From JAAFHN01 sp031421855 (GTDB taxonomy: Bacteria > Pseudomonadota > Gammaproteobacteria > Burkholderiales > Burkholderiaceae_C): a stretch of DNA of 13,269 bases. The translations under genes were made by a program, and so were the position numbers. Of the stretch, positions 6,496 through 12,250 are shown piece by piece. Location: contig JANOPN010000104.1 of the NCBI GenBank assembly GCA_031421855.1, positions 1-13,269 on the forward strand. Direction: 5' to 3'. The notes under the pieces are model-generated. The model worked only from the letters and a program-made list of their open reading frames with translations, was not told the origin of the DNA and made no database searches. Within the stretch, counting starts at the first letter, position 1. Every line of letters begins with the position of its first letter.

Positions 6496-6600
6496 CGAGC
6501 GAATTAACGCTCCCCGCTTTTCCTCCCTGAGCGGGCGCCTTTGATGTGTGACAGCAAAAAAGGTTTATCTGCCCACGACTTCGGTCGTGGGCTTTTTTTT
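6496..6600 (+). ncRNA. Small RNA of about 105 nt with a CCUCCC loop; resembles the betaproteobacterial toxic small RNA family
   Basis: A promoter, a set of hairpins and an intrinsic terminator are correctly spaced with no ORF between them. Hairpin 1 is GAGCG-AATTAA-CGCTC (6497-6512). Hairpin 2 is CCCGCT (6513-6518) paired with AGCGGG (6530-6535), and its 11-nt loop contains CCTCCC (6522-6527). That is the same sequence as the anti-Shine-Dalgarno end of 16S rRNA, so it could pair with ribosome binding sites of mRNAs. A weak third stem, CCTTT/AAAGG (6538-6542 with 6559-6563), precedes the terminator. The overall plan recalls a family described as betaproteobacterial toxic small RNA, said to carry anti-Shine-Dalgarno motifs. 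That link is from memory and not tested. The exact 5' end is estimated from the promoter. Confidence 0.75.
6571..6600 (+). terminator. Rho-independent terminator with a UUCG tetraloop
   Basis: A perfect 9-bp stem, GCCCACGAC and GTCGTGGGC, encloses a TTCG loop and is followed by eight T residues. It ends the small RNA and insulates hemJ from it. Confidence 0.93.
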
Positions 6601-6638
6601 GTGCGCCACGCATTCGCGCGACCCGTACACTCAAACAC

Positions 6639-7055
6639 ATGTTGTGGATCAAAGCCTTTCATGTGTTGTTCGTCATGTCGTGGGTGGCGGGCTTGTTTTA
6701 CTTGCCGCGCATCTTTGTGAACTTGGCGATGGTTGCGCCCGATAGCACCTTGGAGCGTGATCGGCTGCTGCTGATGGCGCGCAAGCTGCTTCGGTTTTCG
6801 ACACTTTTGGCCGTTCCTGCACTGGGCTTGGGCATTTGGCTTTGGCTGGGATACGGCTTTGGCGGTGCGTGGCTTCACGCCAAAATCGGCTTGGTGGCGG
6901 TGTTGCTGGGTTACCACCACGGCTGCGGCGTGCTGCTGCGCAAATTTGAGGCGGGCAGCAACCAACGCAGCCACACCTGGTTTCGGGTGTTCAACGAAGG
7001 GGTTGTGTTGATCGTGCTAGCCATTGTTGTTTTGGTGATCGTCAAGCCATTTTGA
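6639..7055 (+). CDS. hemJ: Protoporphyrinogen IX oxidase HemJ (UPF0093/CopD-like membrane protein)
   Basis: HemJ is a heme-binding inner-membrane enzyme that oxidises protoporphyrinogen IX to protoporphyrin IX in bacteria without HemG or HemY. The protein is 138 residues with four to five hydrophobic segments, the family length. The conserved N-terminal histidine (KAFHV, H8) and the LHAKIGLV motif (H80, K82) are present. The end, FNEGVVLIVLAIVVLVIVKPF, is the typical C-terminus. The ATG at 6639 gives the standard MLWIKAFHVLF start. No Shine-Dalgarno is visible upstream. The VanZ-like gene begins at the TTGA that overlaps its stop, so this gene opens an apparent operon running to waaF. hemB is its divergent neighbour. 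Confidence 0.92.
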   Translation: MLWIKAFHVLFVMSWVAGLFYLPRIFVNLAMVAPDSTLERDRLLLMARKLLRFSTLLAVPALGLGIWLWLGYGFGGAWLHAKIGLVAVLLGYHHGCGVLLRKFEAGSNQRSHTWFRVFNEGVVLIVLAIVVLVIVKPF

Positions 7056-8245
7056 GCGCTGATGTGGCGTTGACAACTGAATCCCAAAACCCGAAGGCTG
7101 CCAGGCGGCACAGCATCGCTTGGTTCTTATTGCCTCCCTACTTGGCCTTGCTTTTCTACGCAAGCCTTTACCCATTTTTGGACTGGCGCATGCGCCACGC
7201 CGAGATTTTTTGGTTTTTTGGACAAGCCTTAGGGCGGATTCGCTGGCAAGACCCGGATGTCGTGCTCAACATTTTGGGCTATGTTCCCTTGGGCTTTTTG
7301 CTGGCTTTGGCGTTGCTTCGGTCGCTGCAAAACACGCAAAAATCAGGGCAATTTTGGCGGCGGCTCGCTTGCTTCGCAGCGGCAGTCGTCATCGCCAGCG
7401 TTTGGTCAGCCAGCATGGAGAGCCTGCAGACGTTTTTACCAACCCGCGTGCCCAGCAAACTCGACTGGGTCACCAACACATTTGGCGCAGCCATTGGCGC
7501 GCTGATCGCGCTGGCGATCGTTCGCATCGGTCTGGTCGGCCACTGGCACGCGTGGCGAAGCCGATGGCTGGTGGGGCATGCGCAGGCTGAGGTGGCGCTT
7601 TTGGTGTCGTGGCCCATTGCGCTGCTGCCGCCCACCGCTGTTCCCTTGGGACTCGGGCAGGTTGGCGAGCGGTTTTTGCTGGCTTTGGGTCATTGGGGCA
7701 TTGACCTCAACGACTGGCTGGGGCTGGCTGACACCCAGCGACTCAGCACCTTGTCGCCGCTGACTCTGTTGATTTGCACCACGTTGGGCTTGATCGTGCC
7801 CGCCTTGCTCAGCCACTTGGCGCTTCGCACGGCTGCGCAGCGCCTGATCGGCTTGGTTGGTTTGCTGTTCGCGGGTTGGGCGGGCATGACGGTGTCGGCG
7901 GTGCTGAGTTTTGGGCCTGCGCACGCGTGGGCGTGGTGGAGCCTGAACGTGCAAACGGCTTGGGTGATTGGCAGCATGGTGGCGCTGGCCTGCGCCTGGC
8001 TCAAGCCGCGCGCCTTGGCTTTGATCGCTGCGATCGCCTTGGTTTGGGTGTTGGCTGTGTTGAACCAGGCATCATCAAGTGCGTATTTTTGGCAAACCTT
8101 GCAGACTTGGGAACAAGGCCGCTTCATTCAGTTCCACGGCGTTGCCCAGTGGCTGGGTTGGCTTTGGCCCTTTGCCGCGTTGGTTGTGGTGCTGCAGCGA
8201 ATTTTTTACAATGATCCCCATGACAGAACCCACCACTCCACCTGA
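7052..8245 (+). CDS. VanZ-like family membrane protein
   Basis: This 397-residue multi-pass membrane protein has a VanZ-like domain in its N-terminal 150 residues. The pattern is visible as YASLYPFLDWR (37-46), DVVLNILGYVPLG (69-81, D69 and N73) and ESLQTFLPTRVPSKLDWVTNTFGAAIG (E123, Q126, R132, S135, D138, N142). The C-terminal half carries about six further hydrophobic helices and no motif I recognise. No ATG lies ahead of the conserved region, so a non-ATG start is required: TTG at 7052 (overlapping the hemJ stop as TTGA), GTG at 7064 or TTG at 7070. VanZ is linked to teicoplanin resistance in enterococci. The role of such proteins in Gram-negative bacteria is not settled, and no resistance should be inferred. 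The 3' end overlaps the ferredoxin gene. Confidence 0.82.
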   Translation: MSADVALTTESQNPKAARRHSIAWFLLPPYLALLFYASLYPFLDWRMRHAEIFWFFGQALGRIRWQDPDVVLNILGYVPLGFLLALALLRSLQNTQKSGQFWRRLACFAAAVVIASVWSASMESLQTFLPTRVPSKLDWVTNTFGAAIGALIALAIVRIGLVGHWHAWRSRWLVGHAQAEVALLVSWPIALLPPTAVPLGLGQVGERFLLALGHWGIDLNDWLGLADTQRLSTLSPLTLLICTTLGLIVPALLSHLALRTAAQRLIGLVGLLFAGWAGMTVSAVLSFGPAHAWAWWSLNVQTAWVIGSMVALACAWLKPRALALIAAIALVWVLAVLNQASSSAYFWQTLQTWEQGRFIQFHGVAQWLGWLWPFAALVVVLQRIFYNDPHDRTHHST

Positions 8246-8576
8246 CGCCAGCTCTTACTACGAGCGCCACATCTTCTTTTGCCTGAACGAGCGCAAGCCA
8301 GGCGAAGACAGCTGCTCCAAGCACGATGCCCAAGCCGGGTTTGATCACTGCAAGCGAGCAGTCAAGGCCGCCGGCTTGAGTGGCCCCGGCCAAGTTCGAG
8401 TGAACAAAGCCGGTTGCTTGGATCGCTGCGCGGGCGGTCCGGTCGCCGTGGTCTACCCCGAGGCGGTTTGGTACAGCTTTGTCGATACGCGAGACATTGA
8501 CGAAATCGTCGAGTCGCACCTCAAAAATGGCCAAGTCGTCACCCGACTGCTGACCCCGCAGCACCTTGGCCGATAG
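8220..8576 (+). CDS. Thioredoxin-fold [2Fe-2S] ferredoxin
   Basis: This 118-residue soluble protein resembles the thioredoxin-like [2Fe-2S] ferredoxins, related to NuoE. Four cysteines have the expected spacing: C21 and C32 (HIFFCLNERKPGEDSC), then C66 and C70 (KAGCLDRCAGGP, a C-x3-C pair). A fifth, C44, lies between. GGPVAVVYPEAVWYSFVD after the last Cys is typical of the fold. The start is either the ATG at 8220 (MTEPTT) or the in-frame ATG at 8211 (MIPMTEP); both lie inside the end of the VanZ-like gene, which implies translational coupling. The redox partner is unknown. The gene precedes ilvE by 36 bp. Confidence 0.88.
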   Translation: MTEPTTPPDASSYYERHIFFCLNERKPGEDSCSKHDAQAGFDHCKRAVKAAGLSGPGQVRVNKAGCLDRCAGGPVAVVYPEAVWYSFVDTRDIDEIVESHLKNGQVVTRLLTPQHLGR

Positions 8577-8612
8577 CCCTAAAATCGCCCCTTTGTTGAT
8601 TGAGTAAACCCC

Positions 8613-9554
8613 ATGAGTGCACTGCCGCCCGCCCTGTCTGACCGCGATGGCTTCATTTGGATGGATGGCGAGATGGTGCCGTGGCGCGACGCCAAAATCC
8701 ATGTGCTTTCGCACACCTTGCATTACGGCTGCGGCGCGTTTGAAGGCGTGAGGGCTTACAAGCAAGCCGACGGTAGCACAGCGATTTTTCGGCTCAAAGA
8801 GCACACCCAGCGCTTGCTCGACAGCGCCAAGATTTTGCGGATGAAAATCCCGTTCAGCTTTGAGCAAATCGAGGCCGCACAGCGCGATGTCGTGCGCGCC
8901 AACAAGCTGGAGAGCTGCTATTTGCGGCCGCTGACGTGGATCGGCTCCCAAAAGCTCGGTGTGAGCCCCAAGGGCAATACCATTCACCTCATGGTCGCCG
9001 CCTGGGCTTGGGGCGCGTATTTGGGTGAAGAAGGCTTAAAGAGCGGCATTCGCGTCAAAACATCAAGCTTCACGCGCCACCACGTCAACATCACCATGAC
9101 GCACGCCAAGGCGGTGAGCAACTACACCAACAGCATCTTGGCCAACATGGAAGCCACCGACGAGGGCTATGACGAGGCGATGCTGCTTGATGCCACCGGT
9201 TTTGTCAGCGAAGGCGCAGGGGAGAACCTGTTCATCGTCAAAAACGGCGTGGTTTACACGCCTGACGCCTCATCAGGCGCGCTCAACGGCATCACCCGCA
9301 ACACGATTTTTCACATTTGTGAGGATCTTGGCATCAAACTGATTGAAAAACGCATCACCCGCGACGAAATCTACATCTGCGACGAAGCCTTTTTCAGCGG
9401 CACCGCAGCCGAAGTCACGCCCATTCGCGAGCTTGACCGGGTAGAAATCGGTCGCGGCTCTCGCGGTCCGATTACCGAGAAAATTCAAGCCGCGTTTTTT
9501 GACATCGTTGGTGGGCGCAACCCCAAATACGCGGCATGGCTGGCCCAGATTTGA
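8613..9554 (+). CDS. ilvE: Branched-chain amino acid aminotransferase
   Basis: IlvE is a PLP-dependent class IV aminotransferase that makes leucine, isoleucine and valine from their 2-oxo acids with glutamate. The PLP lysine is K166 in THAKAVSNYTNS. The signature SEGAGENLF follows, and GTAAEVTPIRELD near the C-terminus binds the cofactor phosphate. The N-terminal DGFIWMDGEMVPWRDAKIHVLSHTLHYGCGAFEGVRAY is a classic IlvE start. The protein is 313 residues, normal for the family, and the ATG at 8613 is the only sensible start. It lies in the hemJ to waaF cluster, 10 bp before the zinc-finger gene. Confidence 0.97.
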   Translation: MSALPPALSDRDGFIWMDGEMVPWRDAKIHVLSHTLHYGCGAFEGVRAYKQADGSTAIFRLKEHTQRLLDSAKILRMKIPFSFEQIEAAQRDVVRANKLESCYLRPLTWIGSQKLGVSPKGNTIHLMVAAWAWGAYLGEEGLKSGIRVKTSSFTRHHVNITMTHAKAVSNYTNSILANMEATDEGYDEAMLLDATGFVSEGAGENLFIVKNGVVYTPDASSGALNGITRNTIFHICEDLGIKLIEKRITRDEIYICDEAFFSGTAAEVTPIRELDRVEIGRGSRGPITEKIQAAFFDIVGGRNPKYAAWLAQI

Positions 9555-9564
9555 TTGTCACCAC

Positions 9565-9765
9565 ATGAATAACATCACCCTCAAAGCCGCTGACCTCAAC
9601 CCGCAGGGCGGCATTTTTTGCCCCAGCAAAGCCGCGGGCATGGCCATCTGGAACAGCCACCCCAAGGTGTTTTTGGATGTCGCCAAGACGGGGCAGGCCA
9701 AATGCCCGTATTGCGGTACCGAGTACCACCTGGCCGCTGGCGAGCACGTCCACCACGGACATTGA
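9565..9765 (+). CDS. CHCC zinc-finger domain protein
   Basis: This 66-residue protein is a single zf-CHCC domain, related to the NDUFS6 subunit of complex I. The ligands are C19 (GIFCP), H32 (NSHPKVFLDV), C47 and C50 (KCPYCGTEYHL). A His-rich end (GEHVHHGH) closes it. Between ilvE and waaF it is probably co-transcribed, with gaps of 10 and 4 bp. It is a conserved small protein of unknown function in bacteria. A role in iron-sulfur or respiratory complex assembly would be a guess from the NDUFS6 link. Confidence 0.92.
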   Translation: MNNITLKAADLNPQGGIFCPSKAAGMAIWNSHPKVFLDVAKTGQAKCPYCGTEYHLAAGEHVHHGH

Positions 9766-9769
9766 TGCC

Positions 9770-10771
9770 GTGAGCAGCAGCTTGGTCATCGCCCCGCAGT
9801 GGCTGGGCGACGCCGTCATGACCGAGCCATTGCTGCGACGCTTGCATGCCCGTGGCGAGCGCATCACCGTGGCAGCATTGCCCTTTGTGGCACCGGTTTA
9901 CCGCTGCATGAGTGCCGTGGCTGAAGTGGTTGAGCTGCCATTTGCCCACGGTCGGCTCGACTTGCGGGCGCGCAGGCGCTTTGGCGCCCAGCTGGCCAAT
10001 CGATTTGACGCCGCTTATGTGCTGCCCAACTCCCTCAAAGCGGCCTTGCTGCCTTGGCTTGCGGGCATTGAGCGGCGCGTTGGCTACTTGGGCGAAGCGC
10101 GTTTTGGCCTCTTGACCCACCGATTGCCCAACCCCAAGGGCGAGCGCGGCGCGATGGTGCCGTTTTACTCTGCGCTGTCTGGCGACACCAATGTCGGCGC
10201 GGACCGACCCGTGTTGCAAGTCAAAGCTGCCGATATCGCCGAGTTTTTGTCTGCCCACGGTCTTGCAGCGCAGCGCTTTCACGTGCTTGCCCCCGGCAGC
10301 GAATACGGCCCCGCCAAGCGCTGGCCGCCAGCGCACTATGCGGCCTTGGCCCGCGAGTTGATCGCACGCAGCAACCTACCGGTCGTGATTTTGGGCTCGG
10401 CCAAAGAGGCCAGTCTCGGGGCAGAAATTGCCCAAAATCACCCAAAAATCATCGATTTGACGGGAAAAACGCCCTTGGTCGCCGCATTTGCTGGGCTCGC
10501 TGCTAGCAAATCAGTAGTGAGCAACGACTCTGGCCTCATGCACGTCGCGGCCGCACTTCGCGTGCCCCAAGTTGCAATTTTTGGCTCATCCAGCCCCGAG
10601 CACACGCCGCCGTTGAGCGATCGTGCGCAAATCATCTGGTTGAAACCCGACGCCGCGTACACCCCGCCGCTGGACTGCGCCCCGTGCTTTGATCGCGAAT
10701 GCAAACTGGGGCACACCCGCTGCTTGAACAACATCGCCCCCGAGCGGGTGTTGGCCTTCATCACGCCCTGA
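9770..10771 (+). CDS. waaF: Lipopolysaccharide heptosyltransferase II (glycosyltransferase family 9)
   Basis: WaaF adds the second L-glycero-D-manno-heptose to the LPS inner core at the cytoplasmic face of the inner membrane. The GTG at 9770 opens SSSLVIAPQWLGDAVMTEPLL, the usual start with the family QWLGD motif. The frame is open upstream to 9677 but that part overlaps the zinc-finger gene and looks non-coding. The C-terminal domain shows PGSEYGPAKRWP (175-186, K183) and SNDSGLMHVAAAL (251-263), the nucleotide-sugar site. The length of 333 residues fits. A Cys-rich end (DCAPCFDRECKLGHTRCL) is also usual for WaaF. The stop is separated by one base from the duplicated tail of the oxidoreductase gene on the opposite strand. 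Confidence 0.94.
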   Translation: MSSSLVIAPQWLGDAVMTEPLLRRLHARGERITVAALPFVAPVYRCMSAVAEVVELPFAHGRLDLRARRRFGAQLANRFDAAYVLPNSLKAALLPWLAGIERRVGYLGEARFGLLTHRLPNPKGERGAMVPFYSALSGDTNVGADRPVLQVKAADIAEFLSAHGLAAQRFHVLAPGSEYGPAKRWPPAHYAALARELIARSNLPVVILGSAKEASLGAEIAQNHPKIIDLTGKTPLVAAFAGLAASKSVVSNDSGLMHVAAALRVPQVAIFGSSSPEHTPPLSDRAQIIWLKPDAAYTPPLDCAPCFDRECKLGHTRCLNNIAPERVLAFITP

Positions 10772-10772
10772 G

Positions 10773-10850
10773 CTACACCCCCGCCAAAATCCAGCGAGCG
10801 GCCTTCTCGGCAATCATCAGCGTCGGGCTGTTGGTGTTGCCGCTGGTGAT
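10773..10850 (-). pseudogene. Duplicated 3' tail of the GMC oxidoreductase gene (78 bp, 26 codons)
   Basis: On the minus strand this reads ITSGNTNSPTLMIAEKAARW and then ILAGV-stop. It is identical at all 78 positions to 12173-12250, the end of the intact gene, with an exact offset of 1400. It has no promoter or start and is cut off from the rest of the gene, so it is a fragment. It keeps the arrangement the oxidoreductase and waaF genes presumably had before the module arrived: convergent, with stops one base apart. Confidence 0.93.
10773..10850. repeat. 78-bp direct repeat, left copy
   Basis: The left copy of the perfect direct repeat flanking the ATPase module begins CTACACCCCCGCCAAAAT and ends CGCTGGTGAT. 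The sequences diverge immediately at both ends. Confidence 0.95.
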
Positions 10851-10902
10851 ATTGTCGCCTCTTGTGGTGGTGGGCGCCTGTCAGGAATTTGGTGTTTGGG
10901 GC

Positions 10903-12114
10903 CTAACTTTGCAACTGGGCCATCAGCTGCTCCAACGGCACAGCCATCACATCTTCTTGCAGCCGGTAGGAGTCACGGCCTGGGTACACGACCCATTGCT
11001 GTAGATTGGGGTGTTGGGCTTTTAGGTCTTCAGCGGCTGAGTAAAAGCCACGCTCTAACTTGGGGCTTAGGCTGCGTTTGATTTCAATCATCGACAACTT
11101 GCCGCTGGGCCACAGCAGCAGCAGGTCAACTTCAGCCCCGCCGGCGCTGCGATAAAAGTAGGGCAGCACACCGCTGCCGGCAGCCGCGATTGAGTTTTCA
11201 ATCACAAAGCCTTCCCAACTCGCACCCACCACAGGATGCCCGAGCAGCATTTCCTTGTCTGCGATGTCGAGCAAGGCGTGGCAAATGCCGCTGTCGCGCA
11301 CATAGACTTTGGCGGACTTGGTGAGTCGTTTGCCGGCGTTGTGGTGCCAAGGCTGCAGGCGACGCACCAGCAGCAACCCCTCCATCAAATCCAGATAGCT
11401 GGCTGCGGTTTTGTTGTCGACACCCAAATTGCGAGCCAATTGCGCGGTGTTGAGCAAACCGCCTTGTTGGTGGGCCAGCATGCCCCAATAGCGTCGCAGC
11501 ACTTGAGGCGAAATGCGTGACCCGAATTGCGCCACATCGCGCTGAAGGTAGGTATTGATGAAGTCGTGCCGCCAGCGCAGACTGAGCGAGTCTGTTGCGG
11601 CCAAAAGGCTGTCAGGAAAACCGCCGCGTTGCCACAGGGCGTCCAGCCCGATCGCTTGAGGCAACTCGGCTGCGTTAATCGGGTCCAAGTGCAAGTAGCT
11701 GATGCGTCCGGCCAAGGTTTCGCCCGACTGCTTGAGCAAGTCAATCGAAGCCGAGCCAAGCAACAAATACATGCCCGCTCGCCGACCTTGGCGGCGCATT
11801 TGGTCGATTTGCCCACGCAGGGTGGCGAACACATTTGGGGCCAGGTGCACTTCGTCCAAGATGACCAAGCGGTCTTGATGGTCTGCCAAATAGAGTTCAG
11901 GTTGCGCCAGTTTGGCGCGGTCGCGTTCAGACTGCAAATCCAAGTAGACCGGCGGCTTTTGGTCAGGCCGCGCAGCGGCCAGTCGCTTCATCAGATCAAA
12001 GATCAGTGTGGTTTTACCCACTTGGCGAGCACCCAGCAGCGCGACGGCAGGCACTTCTTGCAGGCGCTGGAGCAGTTGAGACAGCACTTGACGGGGAACC
12101 GGGCTAGCAATCAT
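10903..12114 (-). CDS. AAA ATPase of the DUF4143 family
   Basis: This 403-residue protein has an N-terminal AAA domain and a C-terminal DUF4143 domain, a pair common in mobile and variable genome regions with no settled function. The Walker A is GARQVGKTT (28-36, K34) and the Walker B LVILDEVH (83-90, D87, E88). LLLGSAS (117-123) is the sensor region. A middle segment, TAQLARNLGVDNKTAASYLDLME (223-245), looks like a helix-turn-helix. The C-terminus has GGAEVD (D330) and IEIK (E344, K346), the spacing of a PD-(D/E)xK-type nuclease fold. The ATG at 12114 is chosen because a good promoter ends seven bases upstream. The frame runs on to 12213, but that part lies over the oxidoreductase tail in another frame. 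The gene was probably acquired, judging by the flanking repeats. Confidence 0.9.
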   Translation of the reverse strand: MIASPVPRQVLSQLLQRLQEVPAVALLGARQVGKTTLIFDLMKRLAAARPDQKPPVYLDLQSERDRAKLAQPELYLADHQDRLVILDEVHLAPNVFATLRGQIDQMRRQGRRAGMYLLLGSASIDLLKQSGETLAGRISYLHLDPINAAELPQAIGLDALWQRGGFPDSLLAATDSLSLRWRHDFINTYLQRDVAQFGSRISPQVLRRYWGMLAHQQGGLLNTAQLARNLGVDNKTAASYLDLMEGLLLVRRLQPWHHNAGKRLTKSAKVYVRDSGICHALLDIADKEMLLGHPVVGASWEGFVIENSIAAAGSGVLPYFYRSAGGAEVDLLLLWPSGKLSMIEIKRSLSPKLERGFYSAAEDLKAQHPNLQQWVVYPGRDSYRLQEDVMAVPLEQLMAQLQS

Positions 12115-12152
12115 CCTTGCAATTATGGAACTTGACTCCGTATTTTGCAAGG
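12115..12152 (-). promoter_or_regulatory. Candidate leaderless promoter with an operator-like inverted repeat, ATPase gene
   Basis: Read on the minus strand, -35 TTGCAA (12150-12145) is followed by a 17-bp spacer and -10 CATAAT (12127-12122). Only seven bases then remain to the ATG at 12114, so the transcript would start at or next to it. A perfect 8-bp inverted repeat, CCTTGCAA and TTGCAAGG (12115-12122 and 12145-12152), covers the -35 and the start region. It could be a repressor site. Confidence 0.55.
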
Positions 12153-12172
12153 ATATTGCCTGAAAATGCGAT

Positions 12173-12250
12173 CTACACCCCCGCCAAAATCCAGCGAGCG
12201 GCCTTCTCGGCAATCATCAGCGTCGGGCTGTTGGTGTTGCCGCTGGTGAT
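12173..12250. repeat. 78-bp direct repeat, right copy
   Basis: The right copy lies inside the intact oxidoreductase gene and forms its last 26 codons including the TAG stop. It is identical to 10773-10850. Confidence 0.95.

Larger units (their letters stand above)
6256..6638. other. 383-bp divergent intergenic region, hemB/hemJ
   Basis: The left two thirds (6256-6460) are AT-richer than the genes and must contain the hemB promoter on the minus strand, which I cannot place with confidence. The right part holds a complete small RNA gene with promoter and terminator (6461-6600). The remaining 38 bp lead to hemJ and show no Shine-Dalgarno. Confidence 0.7.
10851..12172 (-). mobile_element. 1322-bp single-gene module bounded by 78-bp direct repeats
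   Basis: This segment lies between perfect 78-bp direct repeats (10773-10850 and 12173-12250). It contains only the AAA/DUF4143 ATPase gene, its promoter region and 52 bp of downstream DNA. No transposase, integrase or terminal inverted repeat was found. The stop codon of the oxidoreductase gene is the last thing before the module. That such a gene-tail duplication marks insertion is an inference from the layout. Confidence 0.65.

Noticed and set aside
8124..8987. Long minus-strand ORF (287 codons) across the VanZ-like, ferredoxin and ilvE genes
   Set aside because: It covers three well-recognised plus-strand genes and has no family features; high G+C codon use leaves such antisense frames open.
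10851..10875. Possible continuation of the 78-bp repeat (GGTGGGC at 10869 and at 12251)
   Set aside because: It needs an 18-bp gap and covers only seven bases, which could be chance.
12115..12213. N-terminal extension of the ATPase (MPRRPLAGFWRGC...), which recurs at 10813 on the minus strand
   Set aside because: The shared peptide is the 78-bp repeat read out of frame; the promoter next to 12114 makes the shorter start more likely.
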